A stretch of DNA of 64,000 bases from Enterococcus mediterraneensis (GTDB taxonomy: Bacteria > Bacillota > Bacilli > Lactobacillales > Enterococcaceae): assembly GCF_900604485.1 (NCBI RefSeq), contig NZ_UWOP01000001.1:667501-731500 (forward strand). Direction: 5' to 3'. The position numbers were made by a program, and so were the translations under genes. Shown piece by piece: positions 8,880 to 17,991 of this stretch; the stretch's first letter is position 1, and each line of letters opens with the position of its first letter. The notes under the pieces were generated by a model. It was not told where the DNA came from. It worked only from the letters and a program-made list of their open reading frames with translations, and did not search any database.

Positions 8880-10262
8880 TTAAACGATTGGGTAGTGAGC
8901 ATGTAAGTAGTTTCCTAAGACACTGCGAATAAATTCCGGGAAAAGAAATTCATACTGTCCTGCGATCTCAATGGTCGGAAAAAAGGGAACGAACATAAAA
9001 TGATCCACCGTCGTCAATGTATACTCTTTTTCCGGTTGGACCTCTTGATCCAGCCAGTAGACTTTATGGTTCACACTGTCATAAGAAATACCGTCATAAA
9101 CGATCTGTCCGAAGATCTTACCGCGAAATCCCATACCGATCATCGGAAAATTACGCAAAAAATTACGGTTTTTTTCCATCTCCAAAACCATGCGGATGAC
9201 GTCGCTTCCTTTCAATGCGACACGAATCAGATGCATAGGATGAGGCAATGTCGTATGCAGCTGGTCTTGGTCCACGATTCCTTGCGGCAAAGGTGTCAAA
9301 AACAGGCCGGTATTCAAAACAGCGGCTTCGGTTTGTCCGCGGAATTTGACTGCCGCCAATGTTTCTTTGATCAAAGAATGATCTGCATAAGGATCTAGAT
9401 GCAACGTATAAGGCAGATCAGCCACCACTTTATTCTTCAATAAACGATGGCCTTCTTCCAGGTAGCCGTCGATCTCTTTTTCATCTTCCGGAAATGCGGT
9501 GAGCGTTGCTGTTTCGATAGTGCGAGCTTCCCGATCAATAATCTGCCGCTGATCATCCAATGTCAACGCAACTTCCCCGATGTATTGGCCGAATTTGCCG
9601 GCCGCCGCTAAAAGTACACCATTGACCATCTTCCCTTCCGGAAACAAATGATGGGTGTGGGAACCTAGGATCACATCGATCATTGGCAGTTCATTGGCGA
9701 TCAAGTGATCATCTTCGATCCCCAGATGGCTCATCAAAACCAAGACGTCTACTTGCGGCCGCAATGAACGAGCCAGCTTCGCCAAGATCTCCATTGGAAA
9801 ACGGATATCCCAGCCGTTTGGGGCGTAAGTCAGCGGAAACGGCGCTGTCATTGCTATCAAGCCGACTTTCGTTCCTTTTTTCGTCTCGATGATTTTATAA
9901 GGTTTGGCCCATTTTGGCAGCTGCAATGTTTTTTTGTCATACAAATTTGCTAAAAGAACATCAAAATTCGCTTGATCATAGAGATGATCAAGATCATCTT
10001 TGGAATTTCCCACACCTTCATTGTTGCCGATAGTGGCGGCATCATAGCCTACCTGATTCATTAACGCCACATTTGCGTGGCCGTTCGTCGCCTCGCTCAA
10101 TGGATGCCAGCGATCAGTAAAATCACCTAAGTCAACGGTGATCGCCGTTTCGCCGCTTTGTGTGACCTCACGTTTCCGCTGATCGAGATAACGCCGGATC
10201 TTCGGCCAATTTTCTAAATGTGAGTGCAGATCGTTCGTATGCAGTAGCACGATTTTTTCCAT
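8880..10262 (-). CDS. bifunctional metallophosphatase/5'-nucleotidase (YunD type)
   Basis: A 460-residue protein with an N-terminal calcineurin-like phosphoesterase domain (LLHTNDLHSHLENW, LGDFTDRW, TIGNNE and GSHTHHLFP metal-binding blocks, residues 1-205). The C-terminal 5'-nucleotidase domain has a GMGFRGKI block. There is no signal peptide, unlike secreted 5'-nucleotidases, so it is cytosolic like YunD of B. subtilis. Likely substrates are nucleotides or nucleotide-sugar phosphates. The start ATG at 10,262 follows GAGGCG. It leads the yunD-yutD-HAD-lit cluster. Confidence 0.9.
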   Translation of the reverse strand: MEKIVLLHTNDLHSHLENWPKIRRYLDQRKREVTQSGETAITVDLGDFTDRWHPLSEATNGHANVALMNQVGYDAATIGNNEGVGNSKDDLDHLYDQANFDVLLANLYDKKTLQLPKWAKPYKIIETKKGTKVGLIAMTAPFPLTYAPNGWDIRFPMEILAKLARSLRPQVDVLVLMSHLGIEDDHLIANELPMIDVILGSHTHHLFPEGKMVNGVLLAAAGKFGQYIGEVALTLDDQRQIIDREARTIETATLTAFPEDEKEIDGYLEEGHRLLKNKVVADLPYTLHLDPYADHSLIKETLAAVKFRGQTEAAVLNTGLFLTPLPQGIVDQDQLHTTLPHPMHLIRVALKGSDVIRMVLEMEKNRNFLRNFPMIGMGFRGKIFGQIVYDGISYDSVNHKVYWLDQEVQPEKEYTLTTVDHFMFVPFFPTIEIAGQYEFLFPEFIRSVLGNYLHAHYPIV

Positions 10263-10414
10263 TTAAACGCCTCATTTCACTTTCAAATCAGCAGTTCTGC
10301 ACAAAAAACTGCTGACGGATTATTTTTTTATTATAGTCGGAAGGGAGATATTTTACTAGTTTCCCCACTTTATAAGAGATTGTCAGACGATATTATACTG
10401 AAACAAAACTCAAA

Positions 10415-10458
10415 AAACGCATACTGCTCTTTTCCTAAAGGAAGAACAGAATGCGTTT
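10415..10458 (-). terminator. hairpin with minus-strand T-run between ffs and yunD
   Basis: AAACGCAT (10,415-10,422) pairs with ATGCGTTT (10,451-10,458) and the stem continues inwards with one mismatch. On the minus strand it ends in TTTTTTG, a good terminator. It lies after the SRP RNA's own terminator, so it must end either read-through or a short separate transcript. Confidence 0.6.
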
Positions 10459-10522
10459 GTTTTCGTATACTTATGCTGCCGTTTCTCCCATAATTTCCTC
10501 ATACAGAAGAATTTTACGGCAA

Positions 10523-10544
10523 CAAAAAAAGAGCCTCGCGCTCT
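10523..10544 (-). terminator. terminator of the SRP RNA
   Basis: On the minus strand AGAGC-GCGAG-GCTCT (10,530-10,544) is followed by seven Ts. Confidence 0.85.
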
Positions 10545-10561
10545 TGTTCGTTTATTTATTA

Positions 10562-10649
10562 ATAAGACACATGGTGGAACCCGCTTAGTGCTGCTTCCTT
10601 CCAGATCTGACACGCTTCACAAGCCCACCATTGTCCTAGCCTTTCGGCA
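10562..10649 (-). ncRNA. ffs: signal recognition particle RNA, small bacterial type (4.5S/scRNA)
   Basis: On the minus strand the conserved SRP core is unmistakable: GTGTCAGATCTGGAAGGAAG followed by CAGCACTAAGCGG, the apical GGAA loop and the asymmetric loop bound by Ffh. The closing stem pairs GGTGG (about 10,625) with CCACC (about 10,573). A TATACT -10 box at 10,656-10,661 puts the transcription start near 10,649. The 3' end is set from the pairing and is approximate. Its position between tadA and housekeeping genes is common in Lactobacillales. Confidence 0.92.
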
Positions 10650-10681
10650 AAATTTAGTATACCGCAAAAATTTGTGTTTGG

Positions 10682-11200
10682 CTAGTCTTTCTCCAGAGAT
10701 TTTTGTCGACGCGCGTTTTTTTTGGCTTCTCGCAGACTTTTGAAGAAATCAGTCAGCAGACTGCCGCAAGTTTCTTCAAGAATACCGCCTTCCACATAGC
10801 TCCAATGATTGAACCGCTGATCTTCTAGAAGATTCATAAATGTCCCCGCTGTTCCGCCTTTAGGATCATAAGCGCCAAAATAGACTTCCTCTACTCGAGA
10901 CAGCTGCATGGCACCGCTGCACATAGCACAAGGTTCCAACGTCACGAACAATTGAGATTTTTCCAATCGCCAGCTTCCTGCCTGCCTGCACGCTTCGCGG
11001 ATCGCAAACATTTCCGCATGAGCGGTCGCGTCTTGAGTGTGCTCTCGCAGATTGTGTCCTCGCCCGATGATCTTGCCGTCTAAAACTAGGACCGCCCCGA
11101 TCGGAACTTCTTTTTGCGCGCCGGCCTTTTGCGCTTCTTTGATTGCTTCTTGCATGTAGTATTCTTTTTCCCCTTGAGTCAATGTACTGATTTTTTCCAC
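10682..11200 (-). CDS. tadA: tRNA-specific adenosine(34) deaminase
   Basis: A 172-residue zinc deaminase that converts adenosine 34 to inosine in tRNA-Arg(ACG), needed to read CGN codons. Zinc and catalytic residues are H61 and E63 (TAHAEMFA) and C91/C94 (LEPCAMCSGA). The C-terminal helix is basic. Translation appears to start at GTG 11,200, seven bases after AAGGAGAA; a later in-frame Met would cut the first helix. It lies just upstream of ffs on the same strand. Confidence 0.95.
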   Translation of the reverse strand: MEKISTLTQGEKEYYMQEAIKEAQKAGAQKEVPIGAVLVLDGKIIGRGHNLREHTQDATAHAEMFAIREACRQAGSWRLEKSQLFVTLEPCAMCSGAMQLSRVEEVYFGAYDPKGGTAGTFMNLLEDQRFNHWSYVEGGILEETCGSLLTDFFKSLREAKKNARRQKSLEKD

Positions 11201-11322
11201 GATGTTCTCCTTACCTCATACTTATCAAGGCATCAGCTTGATCGAAACCTATTTTAGCATAGAGTAGCATAGATTTTTTTATCTGTAACCATTTTTCAAT
11301 AGAATCACCAGTTGGACAAAAC

Positions 11323-11414
11323 AAAAAAGCTAAAAATCTCTAAAACAATTAGCAGCGCTCCGCCTGATTTGGCGAATTGCCGTTTTTGAATTAGAAGATG
11401 TTTTAGCTTTTTTT
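11323..11414. terminator. long-loop terminator with internal hairpin
   Basis: AAAAAAGCTAAAA (11,323-11,335) pairs with TTTTAGCTTTTTTT (11,401-11,414). A GC-rich interior carries a CGCC/GGCG mini-hairpin near 11,360-11,375. It follows the membrane-anchored gene ending at 11,428 (minus strand). Confidence 0.6.
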
Positions 11415-11427
11415 GGGAAGGATTGGT

Positions 11428-11763
11428 TTAAAAGACCGAATCAATAAATCCTGTCAACTTGTCTTTCAACATTTCTGTCGTGTCTTTTACATTCTCGCCG
11501 TAAACAGAGATTTTTTTCCGACTTTTTTTGATTTTATCCATGATATCCATCAGTGAATCCAAATCATCATCTGACAAATCATCGACTACACCCAGCAGCT
11601 GCTCGTTCCCGTGAAATTTGTCATCAACAAACTTTTTCACTTTTCGGCGATTCGTGCAGTGCTTGACCTTGTTCACCAGCTTGTCGGAAACAATTGCAGC
11701 CGTAGCGATACCTGCTGCTGCAGCGATACTCAAACCAATCGTTACTTTTGTTGAAGTTTTCAT
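11428..11763 (-). CDS. small membrane-anchored protein, YtxH-like
   Basis: A 111-residue protein with one N-terminal hydrophobic helix (about residues 7-25, Ala/Ile-rich) followed by a charged, mostly helical cytosolic part ending in a KDTTEMLKDKLTGF amphipathic helix. This resembles YtxH/general-stress small envelope proteins, but the match is by layout only. A distinct SDDDLDSLMDIMDKIKKSRKK stretch in the middle is not one I know. Start ATG at 11,763, after AGGAGCTGAT. It is monocistronic. Confidence 0.7.
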   Translation of the reverse strand: MKTSTKVTIGLSIAAAAGIATAAIVSDKLVNKVKHCTNRRKVKKFVDDKFHGNEQLLGVVDDLSDDDLDSLMDIMDKIKKSRKKISVYGENVKDTTEMLKDKLTGFIDSVF

Positions 11764-11824
11764 GTCTATCAGCTCCTCTACTTCTATGGTATCACAGAGC
11801 TGAAAATATGAATAATAATTGCGT

Positions 11825-13165
11825 TTACACCGCTTGGAATCTTAACCCTTTTGGAAAGAAATTTTTGATTGTGCCTTGGACTTGTTTCCCAAAGCCGACT
11901 GGGATCTGTTCCACGCATAAAAGAACCCAACCGGCATTGCCGGCTTTAGTGATGGTTTCTCCTGCCACGTATTTTTTCCACTCATCGATCGATAGGTGGA
12001 CACAAGGATAATCGGCGGTCTTGTTGACTGCCATCGCCAACGCGTAGCTGGGTTCGATGCGGTTTTTCTTGACGGTTCCTAAATGCAGACCTGCCCGCAA
12101 AAACTTGATACCTTTTAATGACGGTGCACTTTCAGGGACCAGCCATAGTTGATCGCCGAATTGAACCAACGTTCCTTCTGCGGGAGCCGGGATCATTTGA
12201 CTCAGCGCTTGCCATAAACGCTGTGTCTCGCGATCGATGCTGTTTTTCGTTTTCTTGCTTTTCTTCTCGGAATCTTCACCATGAAAACGGAGCTTTGCGA
12301 CAAAATGTCCTTCTCCTTGATTTTTATGGGGCCATAACCGCACGGTGTGTTCCAATCCCGCCACACTGCCCCATTCAGGACGACCGTGGGAAACATTCTC
12401 GATCTCGATAGGCTCGATGGTTATTGGATAATTTTCTACCAGCCAGCTGATGATCTGTTCATTCTCTTCCGGTGCAAAGGTACACGTGGAATATATCAAT
12501 GTTCCTTCCGTTTTCAGCATCTGTAATGCCGAGTCCAAGATCTCTTTTTGCCGTACTGCGCATTGCAAAGGTGTCTGTTCTGTCCATTCTGCGATCGCCT
12601 GCTCGTCTTTTCGGAACATCCCTTCTCCGGAACAGGGAGCATCTACCACGATACGATCAAAAAAGCCGGAGAAGTGTTTGACCAATTCATGAGGAGCATG
12701 ATTAGTTACGATGGCATTTGCTGCTCCCCATCTTTCCACATTCTCCGCCAAGATCTTCGCACGTTTTGGAAAGATCTCATTAGCCACCAACAGGCCTTCA
12801 TTTTGCATCTGACCGGCGAGCTGGGTCGTTTTTCCTCCAGGTGCCGCGCACAGATCTAAAACTTTTTCGCCGGGTCGGGCATCAGCTACCGATGCGACGA
12901 TCATCGCACTGGGTTCTTGACTATATACGTAGCCAGCTTGATGCAGCAATGATCTGCCGCTGACTTCGCCTAAATAACCGTTTTGCGCGTAAGGCGCAGG
13001 GCTTCTTTCCGGTCCATAAACTGACAGCATCTCAGCTGCCGCCGGTTTCAATGGATTCAATCGAAATCCTTTTTGGGGAGTCCCCTCTTCTATTGCTTCG
13101 AACAATGCTTCGGCATCGTCTAATAATGTTTGATACTTTTCTTTAAATGCTAGTGGTAATTCCAT
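11825..13165 (-). CDS. rsmF: 16S rRNA m5C methyltransferase, RsmF/YebU type (NOL1/NOP2/Sun family)
   Basis: A 446-residue SAM-dependent RNA m5C methyltransferase. Seen in order: N-terminal targeting region with FRLNPLKP, the SAM motif VLDLCAAPGGKTTQLA, motif IV DAPCSGEGMFRK and motif VI with the catalytic Cys in STCTFAPEENE. The C-terminal 150 residues form the PUA-like RNA-binding extension of the RsmF type. The ATG at 13,165 was chosen for its GGAAGTGAA site; 21 in-frame codons upstream lack one. It stands alone. Confidence 0.9.
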   Translation of the reverse strand: MELPLAFKEKYQTLLDDAEALFEAIEEGTPQKGFRLNPLKPAAAEMLSVYGPERSPAPYAQNGYLGEVSGRSLLHQAGYVYSQEPSAMIVASVADARPGEKVLDLCAAPGGKTTQLAGQMQNEGLLVANEIFPKRAKILAENVERWGAANAIVTNHAPHELVKHFSGFFDRIVVDAPCSGEGMFRKDEQAIAEWTEQTPLQCAVRQKEILDSALQMLKTEGTLIYSTCTFAPEENEQIISWLVENYPITIEPIEIENVSHGRPEWGSVAGLEHTVRLWPHKNQGEGHFVAKLRFHGEDSEKKSKKTKNSIDRETQRLWQALSQMIPAPAEGTLVQFGDQLWLVPESAPSLKGIKFLRAGLHLGTVKKNRIEPSYALAMAVNKTADYPCVHLSIDEWKKYVAGETITKAGNAGWVLLCVEQIPVGFGKQVQGTIKNFFPKGLRFQAV

Positions 13166-13404
13166 TGCTTCACTTCCGTTATTGATTTTTGCTAGAACCA
13201 TTATAGAAACATCTAGAACAGCGCGCAACCAAAAGAACGCAAAACACCTGACTATTACAAAAAAATTATTTTTTCAAGACCACCGGCTAACACGACCTTA
13301 TATGAAAAACCAGCAAAAAAAGAACGCCGCCGCAGACTTCCAGCGCATCTTGCGCTTAGAAGTTCTGTCAACGAACGTTCAGATATATTTTTGTTCCAGC
13401 GATA

Positions 13405-14115
13405 TTAATCGCGGCGATTGTTGCCGCCAAACAGCAAGAACAAACGTAATAGTTGTAAAAAGGTGCTGATGGCTGCAGCCACATAAGTCAATGCAGCAGC
13501 TATCAATACTTTTCGCGCCATCGGTACTTCTTCAGGCGTCAATAAACCGCCATCGCTAAGAATCTTCAGCGCCCGTCTGGAAGCATCGAATTCGACTGGC
13601 AATGTGACTAATTGGAAAAGCAATGCCAATGAAAAAGCGATTAATCCTAAGTTGATCAGAAATTGCCCTTGCAGCACGACACCGATCAAAATGATCGGAA
13701 AAGCCATCGTAGATCCCAAATTCGCTACCGGTACGATCGCAGCCCGCAAACGCAATGGAAAATAATTTTTCGCGTCTTGGACAGCATGTCCGCACTCGTG
13801 GGCCGCTACTCCGATCGCTGCTACTGAAGTGGATCGGGCGGTAGATTGAGACAAGCTCAATATTTTTGTTCCGGAGTTGTAATTGTCTGTCAAATCTCCT
13901 GAGATGCCTTGGACCCCGACATCATTGATGCCTTGACTTTGCAAAATAAATTGCGCGGCTTGTGTACCGGTCACATTGTTTCGGCTTCGTACCTCATCAA
14001 ACTTGCGAAATGTATGATTAACGTAGGCGGAAGCAGCCATTGACAATGCCAGTCCGATCAAGACCAAAATAAACGTTGGATCAAATAGATTAAAACCCAT
14101 TCCATAACCGTACAT
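13405..14115 (-). CDS. membrane zinc metallopeptidase (YugP family)
   Basis: A 236-residue membrane protein. A first helix near residues 8-27 precedes the zinc motif HECGH within IGVAAHECGHAVQDAKNYFPL (about residues 108-112), an HExxH site, followed by hydrophobic segments at about 125-180 and 200-222. Layout and motifs match the Zn_peptidase_2/YugP family, of unknown substrate. An intact HExxH supports an active enzyme. It is divergent from the flotillin pair with a 250-base gap. Confidence 0.85.
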   Translation of the reverse strand: MYGYGMGFNLFDPTFILVLIGLALSMAASAYVNHTFRKFDEVRSRNNVTGTQAAQFILQSQGINDVGVQGISGDLTDNYNSGTKILSLSQSTARSTSVAAIGVAAHECGHAVQDAKNYFPLRLRAAIVPVANLGSTMAFPIILIGVVLQGQFLINLGLIAFSLALLFQLVTLPVEFDASRRALKILSDGGLLTPEEVPMARKVLIAAALTYVAAAISTFLQLLRLFLLFGGNNRRD

Positions 14116-14371
14116 TTGTCAGTTTCCTCCCCTTCTTTTTGACTATATTTTACCATTAATTCTTTGAATAATTTATGAAAAGAACTGGAAAAAACAAGGT
14201 TTAATGTTTTTTTACAGAAATTGTTCTTTTTAAGTCGTTTTAATCGGGCAATAACAGTTTTTACAGAAAGACGATGCGTTTTCGAATAATAAGAAACACT
14301 ACTTGAATCCGCTCTCTTATTAGCTTATTATTAGTCTAATAACTTTAAGTGGAGAAGGTGAGGAAAATGGG

Positions 14372-14788
14372 ATGAATCTTTTGCAGCAATTGATCGCGTA
14401 CTTTGATCGATTCCCGCCGCTAGTTACTGCCATCCTCTGGTTTGCCGTCATTCTTTTGGCACTTGCTTTGCTCTTTGCGCTTTTCAGTCTGTTAATCACA
14501 CCATTTATGATGCTGTACAATCGTTTGACTGACCGTAACAAAAGCAATGTGCTGGACACGGAGGACTATGTACTTGGCGAACTTACGGAAAAGATCCAAG
14601 GTGCGTCACTCGGCGAAGTCATGGAGACCGGCAGCGGCACCGCTCGATCTGTCCATCCTGCCCGCCTTTATCGAGAAACTGATATCCAAAATGATCTATT
14701 GCTGCCCATTGGAACCAAAGTCTTGATCATTGACTTTGATTCTCAAGGTGTCGCTTTGGTTGTAAAAAATAAAAACTTTATGGAATAG
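14372..14788 (+). CDS. NfeD/YuaF-like membrane protein
   Basis: A 138-residue protein with one or two N-terminal transmembrane segments (about residues 18-45) and a soluble C-terminal beta-barrel (about 65-136; LGEVMETGSGTARSVHPARLY and GTKVLIIDFDSQGVALVV), the NfeD/OB-fold signature of short NfeD proteins. It sits 12 bases before the flotillin gene. This is the yuaF-yuaG arrangement, in which the two proteins cooperate in membrane microdomains. Start ATG 14,372 after GAGGAAAATGG. Confidence 0.82.
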   Translation: MNLLQQLIAYFDRFPPLVTAILWFAVILLALALLFALFSLLITPFMMLYNRLTDRNKSNVLDTEDYVLGELTEKIQGASLGEVMETGSGTARSVHPARLYRETDIQNDLLLPIGTKVLIIDFDSQGVALVVKNKNFME

Positions 14789-14800
14789 GAAGTGTCTTTT

Positions 14801-16246
14801 ATGCCAGATTTACTTTTTAGCCCCCTCTTTTTGATCATCATAGTTGTGCTTGCCCTGATCGCCTTTTTGATGATCCGCTATCGTATCGGAAAACCCGATG
14901 AAGCATTGATCGTTACTGGATCGTTTTTAGGCAAGGAAGGTATCAAGATTTTGAAAAACAGCGGGACATTCGTTATCCCCATCGTGCAAAAAGCGCACAA
15001 ATTGAGCCTGCTGACCCATAAATTAGAAATCGGCACCCCTGAAGTCTATACGGAACAAGGTGTCCCTATCAAAGCCAGCGCGACAGTCTTGGTAAAAGTC
15101 GGCAACAGTACCGAATCCATCAAAACTGCCGCAGAACAATATCTAGGCAAATCTACAAAAGAATTGGAAGACGAAGCCCAGGAGGTTTTAGAAGGACATT
15201 TACGGGCGATCCTAGGTACGATGACTGTCGAAGCCATTTATAAAAACCGTGATGACTTTGCCGAGCAGGTCCAACAAGTCGCTTCCACTGACTTGAAGAA
15301 AATGGGTTTGGAAATCGTTTCCTTTACCATCAAAGATGTCAGCGACACCAACGGATATCTGGATGCTTTAGGACGTCCGCAAATCGCCGAAGTCAAAAAG
15401 AACGCGGAAGTTGCTGAATCCAACGCTTTGCGGGAAACCCGGATCAAGCAAGCAGAAAATGAACAGTTGGCAAAACATGAAGAGATCCGCCGTCAAACAG
15501 AGATCGCTGAAGCCAATAAAGATATGGCGCTGAAACAAGCTCAATACAAACAAGAACAAGAAGTCGCCGATGCTAAAGCTGAACAGATCGCTGTCGGTGA
15601 AAAAATGAAGATCAACCTGATCGAACAAGAAAAAAATATCGAGATCCAAGAAAAACAAGCCGAATTAGCCGAAAAAGAATTGACCGCTACATTACGTAAA
15701 AAAGCCGAAGCTGACAAATATGTTGTAGAACAAAACGCGTTGGCGGAAAAAGCCAAAGAAATCGCGAAAGCCCAAGCAGATGCTGAAAAAATCAAATTGG
15801 CAGCTGAAGCGGATGCCGAACGGATCGCAAAACTTGGTAACGCTGATGCGGAACGGATCGCCAAAGTCGGTCAAGCCGAAGCAGAAAGCCGAGAAAAGAT
15901 GGCGATCGCCTTGACCAAACTGAACGAAGCCGGTATCTTGATGGAATTCATCAAAGTCTTGCCTGCTATCGCCAAAGAAGTCAACGCACCATTGAGCAAT
16001 ATCGACAAAGTGGTAAGTTTCGGCAGCGGCGACGGACTGCCTGAAATGGGAGAAGCCGGTTTGGCCCGCACTTTCGACACCATCAAAGAAACTACTGGAC
16101 TCGATCTGGTCTCTTTGATCAATGACACTATGTCCACACGAAACGGCAACAAAGAATTAGTGGCGGCGGTTAAAGAAAGTACACCTGTCGTAACAGAACC
16201 TGCAACTTCTGATCCAACCCACGACACTCCACCATCACACGAATAA
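14801..16246 (+). CDS. floT: flotillin-like scaffold protein (YuaG/FloT type)
   Basis: A 481-residue flotillin. The N-terminal membrane anchor (about residues 7-27) is followed by the SPFH/band-7 domain (about 30-190) and then a long coiled coil rich in Glu-Ala repeats (about 190-385; multiple AEAD and QAEAE units). The C-terminal oligomerisation part has KVVSFGSGDGLPEMG. Flotillins organise functional membrane microdomains. The ATG at 14,801 follows AATAGGAAG; a GTG three codons earlier is less likely. Cotranscribed with the NfeD-like gene; a perfect terminator follows. Confidence 0.93.
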   Translation: MPDLLFSPLFLIIIVVLALIAFLMIRYRIGKPDEALIVTGSFLGKEGIKILKNSGTFVIPIVQKAHKLSLLTHKLEIGTPEVYTEQGVPIKASATVLVKVGNSTESIKTAAEQYLGKSTKELEDEAQEVLEGHLRAILGTMTVEAIYKNRDDFAEQVQQVASTDLKKMGLEIVSFTIKDVSDTNGYLDALGRPQIAEVKKNAEVAESNALRETRIKQAENEQLAKHEEIRRQTEIAEANKDMALKQAQYKQEQEVADAKAEQIAVGEKMKINLIEQEKNIEIQEKQAELAEKELTATLRKKAEADKYVVEQNALAEKAKEIAKAQADAEKIKLAAEADAERIAKLGNADAERIAKVGQAEAESREKMAIALTKLNEAGILMEFIKVLPAIAKEVNAPLSNIDKVVSFGSGDGLPEMGEAGLARTFDTIKETTGLDLVSLINDTMSTRNGNKELVAAVKESTPVVTEPATSDPTHDTPPSHE

Positions 16247-16255
16247 ACAGCAAAA

Positions 16256-16285
16256 GAGAAGATCAACGTTGATCTTCTCCTTTTT
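16256..16285. terminator. bidirectional terminator
   Basis: Perfect 12-bp palindrome GAGAAGATCAAC / GTTGATCTTCTC (16,256-16,279) followed by TTTTTT. Shared by floT and the convergent Crp/Fnr gene. Confidence 0.95.
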
Positions 16286-16288
16286 TAT

Positions 16289-16975
16289 TTACAAATCTTC
16301 CAATCCATCCAGATCCAGCAGTGTGACCTGACTGCCTTTACGCTGGATCAGTTCACGAGATTCCAGCAATTTGAATTTGCGGGACAACGTTTCTGGAGTA
16401 GTACCCAAGAATGCCGCCAGCTCCTTCATTTTCATCGGAATCGTCACTTGAAGATCATCATTGACTTTGTATAAGTCCAACAAGTACGTTGCTAAACGCT
16501 CTTCGACTTTTTCCATCATCAAAAATTGGGTCTGTTGTTCCACCTTGGTCATTTTTTCCGCATTGATCTCCAATAATTTCAGACTGAGCTGAGGATAATT
16601 CAGCAATAGCTGTTGGAAATCTTGGTGCTTCAACACGCAGACTTCAGTTTTTTGCAGGGCTTCTCCAAACAGCGTGTCATTAGGTGCGCCGAACAGCTGG
16701 CTTTCACCTTCATATCCACCCGGCTCCACCACACGCAACAGCTGTTCACGACCAGCGGCAGAAAGCTGATATACTTTCATATTGCCTCGAGCGACGATCA
16801 CCAACTGCGGTTCGCCGTTTGGTGTTAAGATTTGTTCTCCTTTTTCAAAAACATGATGAGTGACTAAGCGATTGATCTTTCGCTGCTCATCAGACGCTAA
16901 ATGGTTGAATAACGGTACCAGCGTGACACAAAGATGTTCTTCTCCCAATCCCGTTCGCTCCTTTTTGTCGATCAT
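16289..16975 (-). CDS. Crp/Fnr family transcriptional regulator
   Basis: A 228-residue regulator. An N-terminal cyclic-nucleotide-binding-like beta roll (about residues 20-130) connects through a dimer helix to a Crp-type winged helix (about 165-220; MKELAAFLGTTPETLSRKFKLLESRELI). It has only two scattered cysteines, so it cannot hold the four-Cys iron-sulfur cluster of classical Fnr. The effector is unknown; in enterococci such proteins often act in redox or arginine metabolism, which is only suggestive. It is convergent with floT, and a gap of 164 bases separates it from dapF. Confidence 0.88.
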   Translation of the reverse strand: MIDKKERTGLGEEHLCVTLVPLFNHLASDEQRKINRLVTHHVFEKGEQILTPNGEPQLVIVARGNMKVYQLSAAGREQLLRVVEPGGYEGESQLFGAPNDTLFGEALQKTEVCVLKHQDFQQLLLNYPQLSLKLLEINAEKMTKVEQQTQFLMMEKVEERLATYLLDLYKVNDDLQVTIPMKMKELAAFLGTTPETLSRKFKLLESRELIQRKGSQVTLLDLDGLEDL

Positions 16976-17139
16976 TCTTATCTTTTTACGATTTCAGTAT
17001 ACACCTTTCACAGCAAGAAAAAATTGACAGCTATCAAGAAACCAGTTTTTTCCATTGATAAACACGTTGTTTTTGTGGAGGTTTGGTGTATTTTTATGGC
17101 GCTGTGACAGTTTCTTAGGCGAAATTTTCAGCTAGTCAG

Positions 17140-17991
17140 TCACACTTCTGGAAACAAATCAGGCAGGTCTTCATCGGTGACCAGCCCTTTGACGATGATA
17201 TTCGTATCTCCCATCAAATAAAGTTCTTGGTCATTCACTGCTACTTCCAGCGTACCGCCCAATACTTGAAGGATGACCGGACTTTTTGTTGCTTTTTCTT
17301 TGGCGGTCACACTGTAGGCAACGGAACCGGAGCCGGTACCGCAAGCCAGAGTGAAATCTTCCACTCCTCGTTCAAAAGTCCGTACCAAAAGTTCGCCGTT
17401 TGCCATCTCATCATAAAAATTGACGTTGGCGCCTTTTGGCAATTTATCCCAAAACCGCAGTTTTTTAGCCAATTCTTGCAACTCTGTCAATGGTTTGTCC
17501 GCAAGTCCGGGATAATGGACCACCAAATGGGGGATCGCAGGATCGCCTAATTCGACATAATCCACTTTTTTTACGACATTTTCCGGATCATCAGCAAAAT
17601 CCCAATCGAATTTTGTATAGGTTGGCGCGTTCAATTGGACTTTGTAGCGGCGTTTGTCCAAACGCCAAGCTTTGACATCTCCCGCTACGGTTTCAATAGT
17701 CATGGATTCGTCAGCGATTCCTTGTTCGTAGGCATAGCGGGCGATACAGCGGGCACCATTGCCGCACATTTCTGCTTCCGTACCGTCCGCATTGTAAAAC
17801 CGCATCCGAAAATCCCCCTCAGCCTGCGGAGTATCCAATGCCATCAACGCGTCACTGCCCACCGAACGTTTTCGTTGGCAGATTTGTTTTGCTAAGCGGG
17901 ACAGTTCTTCACCGGAAAATTTCAGCTCTTGATTGTTGATGACGATAAAATCATTGCCCGCACCTTGCATTTTATGAAAAGGAATGTCCAT
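17140..17991 (-). CDS. dapF: diaminopimelate epimerase
   Basis: A 283-residue cofactor-independent epimerase turning LL-DAP into meso-DAP, the LysA substrate. Both catalytic cysteines are visible: MCGNGARC in the N-terminal half and ACGTGSGS in the C-terminal half, the two pseudo-symmetric folds. The start at 17,991 (MDIPFHKMQGAGNDF) follows GGAGGAGAAG. The CDS overlaps the 3' end of lysA by 20 bases, so the two are translationally close and in one operon with the deacetylase gene. It is the last gene of that operon. Confidence 0.96.
   Translation of the reverse strand: MDIPFHKMQGAGNDFIVINNQELKFSGEELSRLAKQICQRKRSVGSDALMALDTPQAEGDFRMRFYNADGTEAEMCGNGARCIARYAYEQGIADESMTIETVAGDVKAWRLDKRRYKVQLNAPTYTKFDWDFADDPENVVKKVDYVELGDPAIPHLVVHYPGLADKPLTELQELAKKLRFWDKLPKGANVNFYDEMANGELLVRTFERGVEDFTLACGTGSGSVAYSVTAKEKATKSPVILQVLGGTLEVAVNDQELYLMGDTNIIVKGLVTDEDLPDLFPEV

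Noticed and set aside
10410-10613. 67-codon open frame across the SRP RNA
   Set aside because: It lies over the SRP RNA and two hairpins; chance frame.
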